Source of the DNA: Streptomyces sp. ITFR-21
GTDB lineage: Bacteria; Actinomycetota; Actinomycetes; Streptomycetales; Streptomycetaceae
Length of the DNA: 64,000 nt
Assembly: GCF_031844685.1 (NCBI RefSeq)
Contig: NZ_CP134605.1
Span: 3,554,001 to 3,618,000, forward strand
Reading direction: 5' to 3'
The position numbers and the translations under genes were made by a program. Of this stretch, positions 20,706 through 32,117 are shown in pieces. Below the pieces are notes generated by a model. The model did no database searches, had not been told where the DNA came from, and saw only the letters and a program-made list of their open reading frames with translations. Each line of letters opens with the position of its first letter. Position 1 is the stretch's first letter.

Positions 20706-21185
20706 TCATGCCGTGGCATTCTCAAGCGAGGCGGTCAGCGCGTTGAGCTCGTCCAGCAGGGCCTTGGCTTTCGCCCTGGTCAGACCGGTGGCCTTGGCGA
20801 TGGCCAGGGGGACGCCGTCGATCGTCGTCCGCATCTCCTGACCGGTCGGCGTGAGCCGGACGATCACCGAGCGCTCGTCGTGGGTGCTGCGTTCGCGCCG
20901 CACCAGACCTGCGGACTCCAGCCTCCGTACGAGCGGCGACAGCGTGCCGGAGTCGAGCCGCAGGTGGGTGCCGAGTTTTTTGACCGCCAGCGGGCCGTGC
21001 TGCCAAAGGACGAGCATCACCAGATACTGGGGATAGGTGAGACCGGTGTCCTTGAGCAGGGTCCGATAGATGCCGTCGTAGGCCCGTGACGCGGCGTGCA
21101 CCGCGAAGCAGAGCTGGTTCTCCAGCCGCAGGGCCTCGTCGGAGTCCGGCGACGGCGGCTCGGGAGAGGCAAGGGACGAGGTCAT
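20706..21185 (-). CDS. ohrR: OhrR, organic-hydroperoxide-sensing MarR repressor
   Basis: A 159-residue MarR-family regulator of the OhrR subgroup. The redox-sensing N-terminal cysteine sits in the canonical context LENQLCFAVHAASRAY. The winged helix follows: PLAVKKLGTHLRLDSGTLSP and ESAGLVRRERSTHDERSVIV. In the reduced state it represses the divergent ohr gene; peroxide oxidation of the cysteine releases it. The two genes are head to head with an operator-like region between them, which strongly supports the assignment. The short helical C-terminus is normal for the family. Confidence 0.92.
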   Translation of the reverse strand: MTSSLASPEPPSPDSDEALRLENQLCFAVHAASRAYDGIYRTLLKDTGLTYPQYLVMLVLWQHGPLAVKKLGTHLRLDSGTLSPLVRRLESAGLVRRERSTHDERSVIVRLTPTGQEMRTTIDGVPLAIAKATGLTRAKAKALLDELNALTASLENATA

Positions 21186-21333
21186 GGTGACAGTCTACCC
21201 GCAGTTTGATTATCCACAGCTTAGTTGGGCAACGCTAAGTTGTCCAAAGCATGGTTGTGCACAATTGAATTGCGTGCTTGACTCTTCCTGCGGGTCCGGA
21301 ACGGCCGGGACCGCACCGATGAAAGGAACCACG
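21186..21333. promoter_or_regulatory. ohrR-ohr divergent promoter with OhrR operator candidates
   Basis: This is one of the few AT-rich stretches here. An imperfect palindrome GCACAATTGAATTGCGTGC (21259-21277) resembles the AATT-centred OhrR boxes. Two further half-repeats CTTAGTTG and CTAAGTTG lie at about 21221-21241. TTGACT at 21278-21283 may be the ohr -35 box. The sites overlap where both promoters should be. Confidence 0.6.
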
Positions 21334-21744
21334 ATGGACGTGCTGTACACCGCCGTAGCCACCGCGAACGGCCGCGACGGACGAGCGGTCAGCTCCGATG
21401 GCAGGCTCGACCTGGCCCTCGCGTTCCCGCCCGCGCTCGGCGGCAACGGCGAGGGGACGAACCCGGAGCAGCTGTTCGCCGCCGGGTACGCCGCCTGTTT
21501 CGCCAGCGCACTCGGCCTCGCCGGGCAGCAGGCGAAGGCCGACACCAAGGACGCCTCGGTGACCGCGGAGGTCGGCATAGGTCCCGAGGGCGAGAGCTTC
21601 GGCCTCACGGTCACCCTGCGGGTCGAGCTTCCGGAGGACCTCCAGGGCCCGATAGGAAAGCAGCTGGTCGAGCGGGCACACGAGCTGTGCCCGTACTCGA
21701 AGGCGACGCGCGGCAACATCACCGTCGAGCTCGTCGTCGAGTAG
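21334..21744 (+). CDS. ohr: Ohr, organic hydroperoxide reductase
   Basis: A 136-residue thiol peroxidase of the Ohr/OsmC family that reduces lipid and other organic hydroperoxides in the cytoplasm, using lipoylated partners. Both catalytic cysteines are present in their usual contexts, YAACFASALGLAG and ARELCPYSKATRGN-type (here ERAHELCPYSKATRGNI), together with the conserved N-terminal block YTAVATANGRDGRAVSSDG. ATG at 21334 is chosen over the ATG at 21319 because AAAGGAA lies between them at proper distance and the N-terminus then matches the family. It is divergent from its regulator OhrR. Confidence 0.95.
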   Translation: MDVLYTAVATANGRDGRAVSSDGRLDLALAFPPALGGNGEGTNPEQLFAAGYAACFASALGLAGQQAKADTKDASVTAEVGIGPEGESFGLTVTLRVELPEDLQGPIGKQLVERAHELCPYSKATRGNITVELVVE

Positions 21745-22138
21745 CGGAGCGATCGCCGCGACTGCGGCCGCGCCGCTCCCGCCCACGGTCGTTGCGGCTC
21801 CGCACCGCCTCGCCCGCGCTCGCATCCGGTACCTGGGCGCGCTGGGGAAATCTCCGGTTGCCCGGGTCGCGGGTCGCGGGTCGGCGGCTGGGCAGCGGCG
21901 ACCGGGTGACTGCGGGCGGACGGTTGCTCGGCGGTGGCGGTGGCGGTGGCGGTGGCGGTGGCGGTGGCGGTGGCGGTGGCGGTGGCGGTGGCGGAGGGCA
22001 GCGGGCGGGTGGCAACCGGCCGGGTGAAGGCGACCGTGCCACGGAACCCTGGTGCCTGGCGGTCGGTGGCCGGCGCGCGGCGCCTGGTGGATGGCGGTCG
22101 TCGGCAGGCGCCCGGGGAGGTGGGTGTGGGCGGCCGGG
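21745..22138. repeat. Intergenic stretch with hexanucleotide repeat GGTGGC
   Basis: Between ohr and the convergent monooxygenase, the unit GGTGGC is repeated about ten times (21930-21994). No gene is evident; frames through the repeat are low-complexity. The rest is GC-rich, with the inverted character expected between convergent genes. Confidence 0.7.
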
Positions 22139-23158
22139 TCAGTCGGCGGGGTGCCAGCCGAGGGCGGGGCCGAGGCGGGTGGCGATGTCGGTGAGGATCT
22201 GGACGTAGTCCTCGTGGTCGAAGGTGAAGGGGAGCGCGAAGGCGACCTCGTGCACCTGCTGGAAGGCGGTGTGGGAGTGCAGCCGTTCGGCGATCTCGGC
22301 GGCGGGGCCCACGAGGTCGGGCGCGAACAGCATCCGGGCGGGCCCCTGGGGTGCGGCGGTACGCGGCAGTCGCTTGCGGGCGTAGTCCTCGTACTTGGCG
22401 CGCTGCTCCGGCGAGGCACTGTCGGTCGGGATGACGACCAGCCCCTGGGAGACACGGGCGCGGTCGCCGTCGGGGTGGTGGGCGCGGAAGGCGTGGATGT
22501 GTGAGAGCTGGATCGCGGCGAAGTCCCCGGACTCCTCCGCCTTCACGACGCTGCTGGTCAGGAAGTTCATCCCGTGCTCGCCGGCCCACCGGGCGGACCG
22601 CAGGCTGGCGCCGCCGTACCACATGCGGCGGCCCAGTCCGGCCGAGTGGGGTTGCACCCGGTCGGAGAAGACCTCGAAGCCCTCGGTCCCGCTGAAGTCG
22701 CTGGCGGGTTCGCCGCGGACGAAGTCCAGCAGCCGGAGTACCCGGTCGTAGCCGAAGTCCTCGGAGTCGGCGGTGTCCGGGTAGAGCGCGTCCTTTACCC
22801 GGTCGTAGTGCATCGGCGGCCCGATGCTGATTCCCGGGTTCAGCCGGCCGCCGGACAGGATGTCGACCGTGGCCAGGTCCTCGGCGAGCCGCAGCGGGTT
22901 CTCCCAGCCCAGCGGGATGACCGCGGTGCCCAGTTCGATGCGGCTGGTGCGCTGGGAGGCAGCCGCCAATACCGCGACCGGAGAGGAGATGCCGTACTGC
23001 AGATGACGGTGCCGTACCCACACACTGTCGAACCCGAGCCGCTCCCCGAGTCCGATGATCTCCAGTGTCGACTCATGTCCCCTGCCGGGGGCGGCCCCGT
23101 CGAAGAGGCCGATCGTCAAAAACCCCAGTTTCCGCAACGGTTCCGAGGCCAGCGGCAT
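22139..23158 (-). CDS. LLM-class flavin-dependent monooxygenase
   Basis: A 339-residue luciferase-like TIM-barrel oxidoreductase that uses reduced FMN or F420. Family blocks are LGFLTIGLFDG, LEIIGLGERLGFDSVWVRHR, SRIELGTAVIPLGWENPLRLAEDLATVDILSGGRL (split here) and the GPPMHYDRV loop. The TAT-less N-terminus is cytoplasmic. ATG at 23158 has a perfect GGAGGTG 6 nt upstream. It stands alone between repeats. Substrates of this class include alkanesulfonates, long-chain alkanes and natural-product intermediates, and none can be chosen from the context. Confidence 0.88.
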   Translation of the reverse strand: MPLASEPLRKLGFLTIGLFDGAAPGRGHESTLEIIGLGERLGFDSVWVRHRHLQYGISSPVAVLAAASQRTSRIELGTAVIPLGWENPLRLAEDLATVDILSGGRLNPGISIGPPMHYDRVKDALYPDTADSEDFGYDRVLRLLDFVRGEPASDFSGTEGFEVFSDRVQPHSAGLGRRMWYGGASLRSARWAGEHGMNFLTSSVVKAEESGDFAAIQLSHIHAFRAHHPDGDRARVSQGLVVIPTDSASPEQRAKYEDYARKRLPRTAAPQGPARMLFAPDLVGPAAEIAERLHSHTAFQQVHEVAFALPFTFDHEDYVQILTDIATRLGPALGWHPAD

Positions 23159-23189
23159 AAGGCACCTCCATCGTTCACGGCATCCTCTG

Positions 23190-23221
23190 CCGACCACCAC
23201 TGCGTCCGACCACCACTGCGT
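23190..23221. repeat. 16-bp tandem duplication upstream of the LLM monooxygenase
   Basis: CCGACCACCACTGCGT occurs twice in direct tandem (23190-23205 and 23206-23221), starting about 30 bp upstream of the monooxygenase start. It could be a duplicated operator. There is no independent evidence. Confidence 0.65.
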
Positions 23222-23340
23222 CCGATCATCGCAGGCGGCCCCTGTGCCCACCCGCCGGGGCCGGTGGGCACGAGCAGGGGTGCCGTCCGGGGGCGGTCGG
23301 GAGTGCCTACGGGCGGGGGCGCTGGCATAGTGGCGCCACC

Positions 23341-23512
23341 ATGCTTCACATCCGAGTGCTCGGGGCCGTCGAAGCCGATGTCGACGGGGTGCCGGCCGAT
23401 CTGGGAGGGCCGCGGCAGCGGGCGGTGCTGGCGCTGTTGCTGGCCGGGCGCGGGAACACGGTGTCGGTCGAGTGGATGATCGACCGGCTGTGGCGGGGGG
23501 AGCCGCCGCCTG
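23341..23512 (+). pseudogene. N-terminal stub of a SARP/AfsR-type regulator
   Basis: The first 57 residues read as the winged-helix DNA-binding domain of a Streptomyces antibiotic regulatory protein: MLHIRVLGAVEADVDGVPAD, GGPRQRAVLALLLAGRGNTV, SVEWMIDRLWRGEPPP. Immediately after this the sequence becomes that of a wholly different protein in another frame. The bacterial transcriptional activation domain that should follow is missing. This is a deletion or assembly junction near 23512. Confidence 0.75.
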
Positions 23513-26500
23513 ATCGACCAGGCCAAGGCACTCGCCGGCGACGACGGCCCGTGGAAGGGCACCGCGGCCGACTCCTTCCTCGACATGATGACCAACTTCT
23601 CCCGCCAGGTGCAGGCCAACGCCAAGGTGCTGTCCGGCGGTTCGACCGGCCTGCACTCGGTGCCGCAGCAACTGGCCGACAACGCGGTCAACCTCACCAA
23701 CGCGCGCAGCAAGCTGGTCGGCATCGACAACTGGTACGCCAACCAGGCCATCGCCATGGGCGTCACGCCGATGGACAACGGCCTCATCCCGGTCAGCCAG
23801 AAGCCCGAGATCGTGCGGATGATGAACGAGAGCATGCGCCGGGTGCTGAAGAGCCTGGCCGGCGAGTACCAGGTCACCGTGGACGCGATCGTCTCGCCGA
23901 CACCGGTGACCTCGCCGCTCAACGGCCCCGACACCTCGAACGACGACCCCGGCAACGACCCCGACCTGAGCCCGCCGGACCTCGGTGATCCCGACGCCCA
24001 CCTCCCGGACACCGGCGACCTCTCCAACCTCGCCGCCTTCCCCGACACCGGCGCCGGCCTCGGCCCCGACGGCGGCCTCGGCGGCCTGGACCCTGGCGGG
24101 GCGGGCCCGTTCCCAAGGCGACACCGGCCTGGACACCGGGGTCGGCGACGCCTTGCCCTTCCCCGGGGACACCGGTCTCGACACCGGTTTGCCCTTCCCC
24201 GGGGACACCGGTCTCGACGGCGGCCTGGACCCGTCGGCCCTCGACGACGCGCTCAACCCGGCCGCGTTCCCCGGCGGTACGGACGTCGGCACCGGGGACC
24301 TCGGCGGCCTCTCCCCGTTCAACCCGGCCCTGACCACCCCGTCCCGGCGCCGAGACGACCGCCAAGACCACGTTCACCGGCCCGACCGACCCGTACACCT
24401 CCACGTTCCGCTACGAGGCGGCCGTCATCGACCCGGACGGCCGCCGGCTGCCCGTACCGGACGCCACCCCCATCACCGACGCCGTCACCGCCGACATCGT
24501 CCGCCCCGAACCGGACGCCGAAGGCGCCACGCCCGCCCGCTGGAACGGCTGGCAGTCCGGCGGCCCCGACCGGCCCGACGGCCGCCCGCTCGCCGTCACC
24601 GGGCTCGACGCGGTCCGGGACCGGGTCTTCGAGCTGCTGCCCGCCGAGGCCCACCCGAGCGGCACCGCGCACCGGGAGATCGTCGCCTTCCTCGACCCGA
24701 AGAACCTCGTCGACGGCTTCGAGCACGCCTCGGGCCGGGGACTGCTGTCCGAGCGGCTCGATCTGTCCGACGGCGGCCACGGCTGGCTGCGCCTGACCCT
24801 GGTCCCCGGGGAGTCGGTCTGCGAGGGGACCGTCCCTGACAAGGACACCCTCAGCGCCAGGACGACCGCCGAGCACGCCACCGGCCGTACCGAGAACTCC
24901 GGTTGGTCCCTCGGCGGCAGCGGCGGCGCGTCCGGCCGGGTCCACCGGGACCCGCACACCAAGGAGTCCACCTGGCTGACGCTCACCGGCGGGTACACCT
25001 ACGCCCACACCGAGGCCCACCAGGCCAAGGGCAAGCAGACCTTCTCGCTGGAGGAGAGCCTGGAGCACGCGGGCAGCGGCGACCTGGTCACTACGGCGGT
25101 GCGCTTCCGGGTGGTGCTGCTGCGCGACGGCCTCTCGCCCGGTGCGGACGGCCTGCGCGCGGTCCACGAGGTGGCCGGGCCGACCGGGCGGGACCTGGAG
25201 GAGGCGCGGCCGGAGCCGACCGGGGAGGTGGTCCGGGTGCTGCCCCGCCCGGCCGACGTCCCGGACGGCGAGGACGCGCCGCCCGCGCCGCCGCGGGACC
25301 TGCGGGAGCCGCTGACCGCCCACCGCACCGCGTACGTCGACCTCCCCGGCTCGGCCGACCTGGAGCGGCACATCACCCGGCAGCTCCGCGCGCTGGACCC
25401 GGGCATCCTGCCGCCGCTCGAAGGCGGCAGGACCACCCCGCAGGCCGTGGACAACGAGCGTGTCCTGCGGGAGCGCGTGGCGCCGTCCGCACTGCGCGCC
25501 GGCGGCGGCCGGCTGCTCGACGGCACCTTCCGGATCACCCTGGACGCCTCCCACCTGCCGGGACGGCACGGGAACACGTACGAGGTCGTGGTCAGGGCCG
25601 ACCTCGGCGGGCCGGGCCGGCACCACGCGGCCGGGGAGGCGACGGCGAAGAGCACGGTGGCCCGCAGCCACGCCGCCGACAAGGGCGTCACCCGGGGCAG
25701 CAAGCACACCGTGGGCCTCAGCGGGAACGGCCGCACCGCGATGAACCCGATGGACACCCGGCGGGTCATCGTCCTGGGCGGCGTCGACGGCACGTACGCC
25801 CCCCTGCCACCAGACGGCCACCGGCGCTGAGACGCAGGTCAAACGGGCGTTCGAACACAAGGGGTGGGCGGACGCCTACGACTACGCGGTGGCGTACCGG
25901 GTCATGGTCCGGCCCATCAAGGAGGGCGACCGGCCCGGCACGCTGCCCCCGGCCCGCCTCGGCCCGCCCGGCGGGGAACCGGCCGCCCCCGCGCCCGCTT
26001 CCGGGGGCCGGATCACGGAGGTCGAACGGACGGACACCGGCCCGATGCGCGTCGAGGTACGGCGGTCCGTGACCTCGGCGTCGGCCCCTCGCGATCTCGA
26101 CGACGCCCGGCTGCCCCAGCTGCACGCCGTCTCCCACGTGGCCGACGAGGCCGGGTTCCGCCGGCGGGCGGAGGCTGCCGTACTCGACGCGTACCGGGCG
26201 AAAGAGGAGGCCGACCGGACCGCGGTCGGGAACGCGGCGAGGGCGGTCAGGGCGGCGATCGGGGATGCCGCCGGGCGCGTTGCCGGCGGCGGGGCCGGGC
26301 GCGGGGAAGGCGGGGCGGCCGGTCGCCCGGCCGGTGACCCCGGCGGAGCCGCGCCCGCCGTGCGGGACGCGGACCCGGACGCGCCCGCCGGTCGGGCGGT
26401 GCCCGCGCCCGCGAACGCCGACCGGGACGCGGTCGGCGGCGCGCGTGCGGACGAGGACGTGAACCGAGACGCGAACGGGGACGGGGACGGGGACAAGGGC

Positions 26501-29500
26501 GGGGGCGGGGGTGGGGGCGGGGAAGCGAACCGGGACGGGGATGTAGCGGCGGACGGACGGATCTCCGGCCTGGGCGCCGCGCTGGACGCCGTCTCCGGAC
26601 AGGCCCAGCTGCGCGGCCTGGTGTCCGCCTCGCACCCGGGCTGGGCCAACACCCTCGACCGGCACGTCGGCGAGGGCCGCAACCGCGACACCGTCGGCCT
26701 GTCGGTCCGCACGCGCCTGACCGGGCTCAGCTACCGCGAGACGCTGCCCGGGGACGGCACCCTCGAACTGGAGGTGAGGTCGAGCGGCTCCACCACGGTC
26801 ACCGACCAGCGGTCCGGTTCGGTCACGGGCGGCGCCGGCCCGGACTTCGGCCACTTCCCCGAGACCCCGACCGGCCACCCCGTCACCGCCTACCAGCTGC
26901 GCGGCGGCGTCAAGCTCAAAGGCTCCGGCCAGCGGGACAAGGCCGACACCGTCAAGCAGCAGAGCAGCACCACGCGCACGGTCAGCCGCACGGGCACCTG
27001 GCACGTCTACGAGGCGACCGCCGAGATGCGTATCGCCGGGCGGGTCACCGACGCCAAGGGCGTAGCGCACGTCGGCGAGCCGGCCACCAGCCGGCACCAG
27101 GTGTACGTCCTGCTGTCCGACGAGGACGTCAACCGGCTCAGGGCCGAGGCGGCCGAGGCGGCCGAGCGGGCGGCGGCCGGGCCGGAGCGGGCCGGGCGCC
27201 GGGCGGCCGGACCGCAAGCGTCCGAGCGGGCGGTGCCCGAGGCCGACGCGCCCGAGGCCGACGCGCCCGATCCGCGCCGGGCCACCCTGCTAAACCAGGG
27301 CGTGACCGGCGGTGTACTGGCGGACGTGCCCGGCTCGGACGCCATCCTGGGGGAGATCGACCGGCAGCTGCGCGGCCCCGAGGCCGGCGACGTCCCGGTC
27401 GCGGCGCTGCCCTTCGCCGACACCTACTCGCCCGACAGCCTCGTCGCCGGCTTCGACGACCTCGTCGGCGCGGGCATCCTGGACCGGTACGTCCACGAGA
27501 CCCGGGCCGGGCGGACGCTGACCGAGGTCCTGGTACGCGGTGTCCCGGCGCGCTGGACGGACGACGGCCTGCGCTCGGACCTGCCGCTGACCCGGGACGT
27601 CACCAGCGCCCACACGGTCACGGGCAAGGCCGCGGGTACGTGGGCGGCCGGGGTCGAGGCCAACTTCCGCCCCTCGCTGCACCCCCCGCTGCTCCACATG
27701 GGCATCCTGACCCTGTCCGCGGGAGCCGCGGCCGAGGGCGTCCGGAGCAGCACCGCGGAGTCCGGCCTGACCGTGACCGTCGGGCACAAGACCTCGGGGT
27801 TCGGCGACCGGAACGCCCGGTTCAGTACGGACATGCGGTTCGAGGTGACGGTCACCCGGCGTGCCTACGGCGGTCGGTTCGTCAACCTGGAAAGGCCGCC
27901 GGAACCCGTACTGGCCCCCTCGCGGGTCACCGCGTGGGTCCCGGAGTCGCTGACCGAGCCCGCGACGGCCGCGCCGCACCCGGGCGTCCCGGACGAGCGG
28001 GACGGCCTCGCCGGACAGGGCGGCCACGGCGAACGGGACGGCCTCGGTGCACGGGACGGTTTCGCCGGACAAGGCGTCCCTGCTGACCGCGGCGGTGCCG
28101 CCGGACGCGACGGCCTCGGCGAAGCCGCCGTGCCCGCCCACCCGGACGACATCGAACTGGCCCCGGCGCGCGGATTTCCCGCCGAGGACGCCGGCTGGGA
28201 GACCGCCCTGCACGAGGCCCACGACCTCATCGGCTTCGACCACGCCAAGCAGCTGCTCGACCAGGCCGTCAGGGTCCAGGCCACGCCCCGCCCCTGGGAC
28301 GACGGGCCGCTCGGACAGGTCGGCGCGTACTCCTCGGCGGCGCTGTCCCTGGGTGCCGGCGCGGCCAGGTGGATCGCGCGGGCGACCGTGCCGACACCGG
28401 CCATGGACCGGGCGACCCGCTGGCTCGCGACCTTCGCGGCCGATCCCCGGCTCGGCCCCGGCCACGACCTGAGCGAGGAACAGCGCCTCGCGCCGGAGGA
28501 GCAGTTCGCGATCCGCCAGGCGCTGTCCGGCCAGTCGCTGCCGGCGCTCTTCCCCCGGCTCCAGGGCCGGCCCGAGCCCTACCGGGTCCCGGGGACCTCG
28601 GTCGCCGTCTCCATGGTGGCCCTCGGGCCCGCCGTGGAACTCGGCCGACGGGAGGCCGCCCCCGACGAACTCACCGTCGCCGTCAGGGACGAGGCCGCGA
28701 CCGCCGCCGGCGCCTCCTACAACGGGAGCCTGAACCCGGCCGACGGCCTGCTCCTCACCAAGGACCCCGCGCTGCTGATCCCGCTGGGTCTCGGCCGCGT
28801 CACCCGCGACCAGTCCTACGACCTCACGTCCCGCGTCACCCGCACCCCCGGCCGCCCCACCCCCGACACCGCCCTCCCGCACGGCAGACCGCCCACCGAC
28901 CCCGGCAGGGCCGAACTCACCGGCGCCCAGCGCCTCATGCGGCAACCGGTCCGGATCGACCTCCACCACCGCGACGACAACAGCGAGTACGGCGCTCCGC
29001 GCCCCGTCCCCGGCCACGCCTTCTACTGGACCACCGCCGCCGAGCCCGCCCTCGAGCCCGCCCCCGAGCCCGCCGCCCACGCCCCGGCCCCCTCCCCCGC
29101 GGAAACCCCCACCCCCTCCACACCGCCCACGCCCCTGCGCCCCGACCTGCCGCCGGAGTCGGCCGACCCGGGCGAGACCCGCCCGGACGCGGCGCAGGAT
29201 GTGGTTCAGCCGGCGGAGGAGCGCGGGGATGCACCGCCGGAATCGGTCGGGTCGGCCGAGGTTCGTCGGGAGGCGACACGGGAATTGGTTGACCGGGCCG
29301 GTGGGCGCCGGGGTGTGGCAGCGGAGTCGGTTGGGTCGGCCGAGGTCCGTCGGGATGTGGCGCGGGAGTTGGCCGAGCTGGTTGAGGTTCGTCGGGATGT
29401 GGCGCGGGAGTTGGCCGAGCTGGTTGAGGTTCGTCGGGATGTGGCGCGGGAGTTGGCCGAGCTGGTTGAGGTTCGCCGGGATGTGGCGCGGAAGTTGGTT

Positions 29501-30616
29501 GAACCCGCCGAGGTCCGTCGGGACGTGGCGCCGGAGTTGGCCGAGCCGGTTGCGGTTCGCCGGAATGTGGCGCCGGAGTCGGTTGAGCGGGCCGGGGTCC
29601 GTCCTGATGTGGCGCCGGAGCCGCTTGAGTCGGCCGGGGCCCGCCCGGAGGAGTCCGCCGAGGTGCTTCCGGAGCTGCCCGAGGGCGCTGGGGCCCGGGG
29701 GGCCGACCTGCTGCCGGAGTCGCCCACGGGCGCCCCGCCCCGTCCCCGGCCCGCCGGGTCGCCGCCGGAGCGGCACCTGTCGCCGAGCCTGTCCGCCGAG
29801 GCCCCGCCCGGCCGTACGGAGCCGCTGCCGCACGCCGGTTCGCCGTCCCGGGCCGAACGGGCGCGGCTGTCAGAACCGCCGTCTCCCGCCGAGTCCGGAA
29901 CCCGCGCCGAGTCCGGAACCCGCGCCGAGTCCGGAACCCGCGCCGAGTCCGGAACCCGCGCCGAGTCCGGAACCCGCGCCGAGCCCGCGCCCCCGCACGG
30001 CGCTCCGGCTCGTTCCTCCGGTCCCGTGCGACCCCCCGCGGACACCCGCCCGCAGGACGGGGGCACCCCGGCCCCCCTCGGTGAGCCGGCCCCGCCGCAC
30101 CGCGCCGAGCAGCCCGCACTGACCCGCAGCGTGCCCTTCGGGGAGGGGGCCGCCGAACTGGGCCCCGACCAGACCGCCCACGTCGACGCCATAGCCGCCG
30201 ACGTGGCCCGTACCGCGGTCGAGCACACCGCCGCCGGCCTGCCCCTGCCCACCGTCACCATCACCGGCCACGCCGACGGATCCCTCGCCGGCCGGCCGCA
30301 CTTCGGCCGCGCCCTGCAGACTGGCAGAGACCGCGCGAACAGCCTCACCGACGCCTTCTCCCAGCGGCTGACCATCCACCTCCAGGCCCTCGGCTCCGGC
30401 CTCACCGCCGACTCCCTCGACATCCGCCCCCGGACCCGCGGCTGGGACCCGCCCCAACCCCCCGGCCCCACCACCTGGGACACTTCGACGACCCCCGCGA
30501 ACCCCCTCGACCAGGCCACCATCACGGTCACCACGCCACCCGCGACCCCCACCGACGCCGAGCACCCCCCACCCCTGGTGCGGCTGGACGACACGCCCGT
30601 CGGCAACGACGCGTAG
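23513..30616 (+). pseudogene. Giant WXG/OmpA-type secreted protein gene, split over four frames
   Basis: About 2,350 codons of one large protein lie in four successive frames, broken near 24110, 24345 and 25815. Its start is lost at the SARP junction. Part 1 has a helical WXG-like domain (AGDDGPWKGTAADSFLDMM, SRQVQANAKVLSGGSTGLHS), suggesting type VII secretion. Part 2 is a repeat of LPFPGDTGLDTG. Part 3 is a beta-rich region (TTFTGPTDPYTSTFRYEAAV). Part 4 (25816-30616) contains more beta-rich repeats, glycine/aspartate spacers, 14-residue VRRDVARELAELVE repeats, ESGTRA repeats, and ends in an OmpA-like peptidoglycan-binding domain (TVTITGHADGSL, GRALQTGRDRANSL). Known family: actinobacterial polymorphic surface proteins. 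The exact role is unknown, and the splits may be sequence errors. Confidence 0.7.
29340..29640 (+). repeat. 42-bp repeats encoding VRRDVARELAELVE-like units
   Basis: A 42-bp unit is repeated every 42 bp at 29381, 29423 and 29465, nearly perfectly, with degenerate copies on both sides. It encodes a charged 14-residue helical unit in the stalk of the giant protein. A second array at 29888-29982 repeats an 18-bp unit encoding ESGTRA about five times. These look like slippage-expanded stalk spacers. Confidence 0.85.
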
Positions 30617-30714
30617 CCCACCTGCTCCTCCCAACCCCCCACCGGACCCCGGCCCGTACCCGTTCCCCGGGCGGTAGGGCGCCTGCCGCGACGTCCTCCG
30701 CGCCCGGAAACCCC

Positions 30715-31936
30715 TCACGGCTGCCCGAGCAGGTCGAGGACGGCGTGGTGATAGGCGGCGTGGACCTGGGGGCGTTCGGCCAGGCGGACGCGTTCGTCGA
30801 TGCCGTGCAGCCCCAGGTAGGGCAGGCCGAACCCCGCGGTGGCCGGGTTCCCTCGCCCGCCGGGAGGTTGCCGATGTTCGAAGGACGCGCGGTCTTGGCC
30901 CGCGCGGGTACGCCGACAGCGGCGGCGGCCCGGAGCAGGGCGGCGGCGGGCTCCTGCTGCGTGCGGAGCCGGAACGGCGGGTACGCCGCGACCGGTTCGA
31001 CATCGGTGGGCCGGGGGCCGGGGAGTACGGCGTCGGGCTCGGCGGCAGCGTTGCGGACGGCGGTCTCCGCGTCGGCGGCGCCGGAGACCGGCGTGGTGCG
31101 GACGTCCACCGACAGTACGCACAGGTCCGCCACGACAAAGAAGCCCTCACCGCCGTGGACGGCGGTCACCGACAGCCTCGGTGCCGGCGGGAACTGCTCC
31201 CCGCCCGCCGCCGGCAGCTCCACCGCGTCCAGCAGTCGCACCAGGCGGGCCGCCCGGGTCACGGCGCCCGACACGCTGCGGCTGGACCCCGGGTGCCCGG
31301 ACGCCGTGTGCACCCGCAGCGTCGCCCGCCACAGGCCGCGGCCGCCCACCACGACCTCCTCCAGCCCCGGATAGCCGATCATCACTCCTGCCGGCCGCGC
31401 GAGGCCGGGGTCGGCGAGATAGGCCCAAGCGCCGCCGAAAACCCCGGTGTGCTCGTCCACGTCCAGCAGCACCGCCGGCCCGCCGCGCGGCGGCGGTGTG
31501 CGCTCGTTCAGGTCGGCGGCGATGTGGCACAACATCGCCGCCGCCAGCTTGAGTCGGCGCTGCCCCTGCCCAGCAGCCAGCCGTCGACGACATCCCCGCA
31601 CGTCGGGGGGAACGACCACGCCGACCCGTCCCCGAACGGCGCGGTGTCCACGCACGCGTCCAGCGCCCACCACCTGCCCGGGGCCTCGCCCTCGACCTCC
31701 GCCACCAGGCCGACCAGGGCTCCCGAACCTCCGTACAGCCGCCGGTGCCGGACCGCGCGATCGGACAGCCACGTCTCCAGCACCTCCAGGACGGGCCCGT
31801 GGCCGTCGACGCCGCCCCGGCTGGGCAACCGCACCAGGCGTTGCGCCAGATCGACCACGGACCCCGCGCGCACGGCCGCGGCCGCCGCCGGATCCGCCGG
31901 TCCCGCTGGTTCCCCGCCGGCGTGTCCTGTTGTCAT
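30715..31936 (-). pseudogene. M20-family peptidase/deacylase with two single-base deletions
   Basis: The gene starts at ATG 31936 behind GGGGAGGATCG and encodes an ArgE/DapE/CPG2-type zinc hydrolase. N-terminal blocks are LAQRLVRLPSRGGVDGHGPV and WWALDACVDTAPFGDG, where the family normally has the HxD zinc motif (here ALDACVD, so the histidine seems replaced). Near 31560 one C is missing in GACTCAAGCTG, and the frame moves to KLAAAMLCHIAADLNE and HTASGHPGSSRSVSG. Near 30855 one G is missing from a G run, and the end lies in a third frame (GLPYLGLHGIDERVRLAE). Both lesions are in short homopolymers, so errors or real decay are both possible. Confidence 0.75.
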
Positions 31937-32117
31937 CGATCCTCCCCGGCCGCGTTACCTCCTCGCGGGGTGTCCGTACGGCGGGTGCCGGACACCCGCG
32001 CGGGCCCGCCGGGGGAGGAGGGCCGGTGGCCGGGCGGTGGGTGACGCCGGGGCGGCGGGGGGCCGTACGCTGCCGGGAAAGGGTGGTTTCGGTGGTGGAT
32101 CGATGGGGAGGGCTCGC

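Noticed and set aside
25889-30616. Treating the 1,575-codon frame as an intact stand-alone gene
   Set aside because: It begins in the middle of a continuous domain whose upstream part lies in other frames, and its first ATG has no ribosome binding site.
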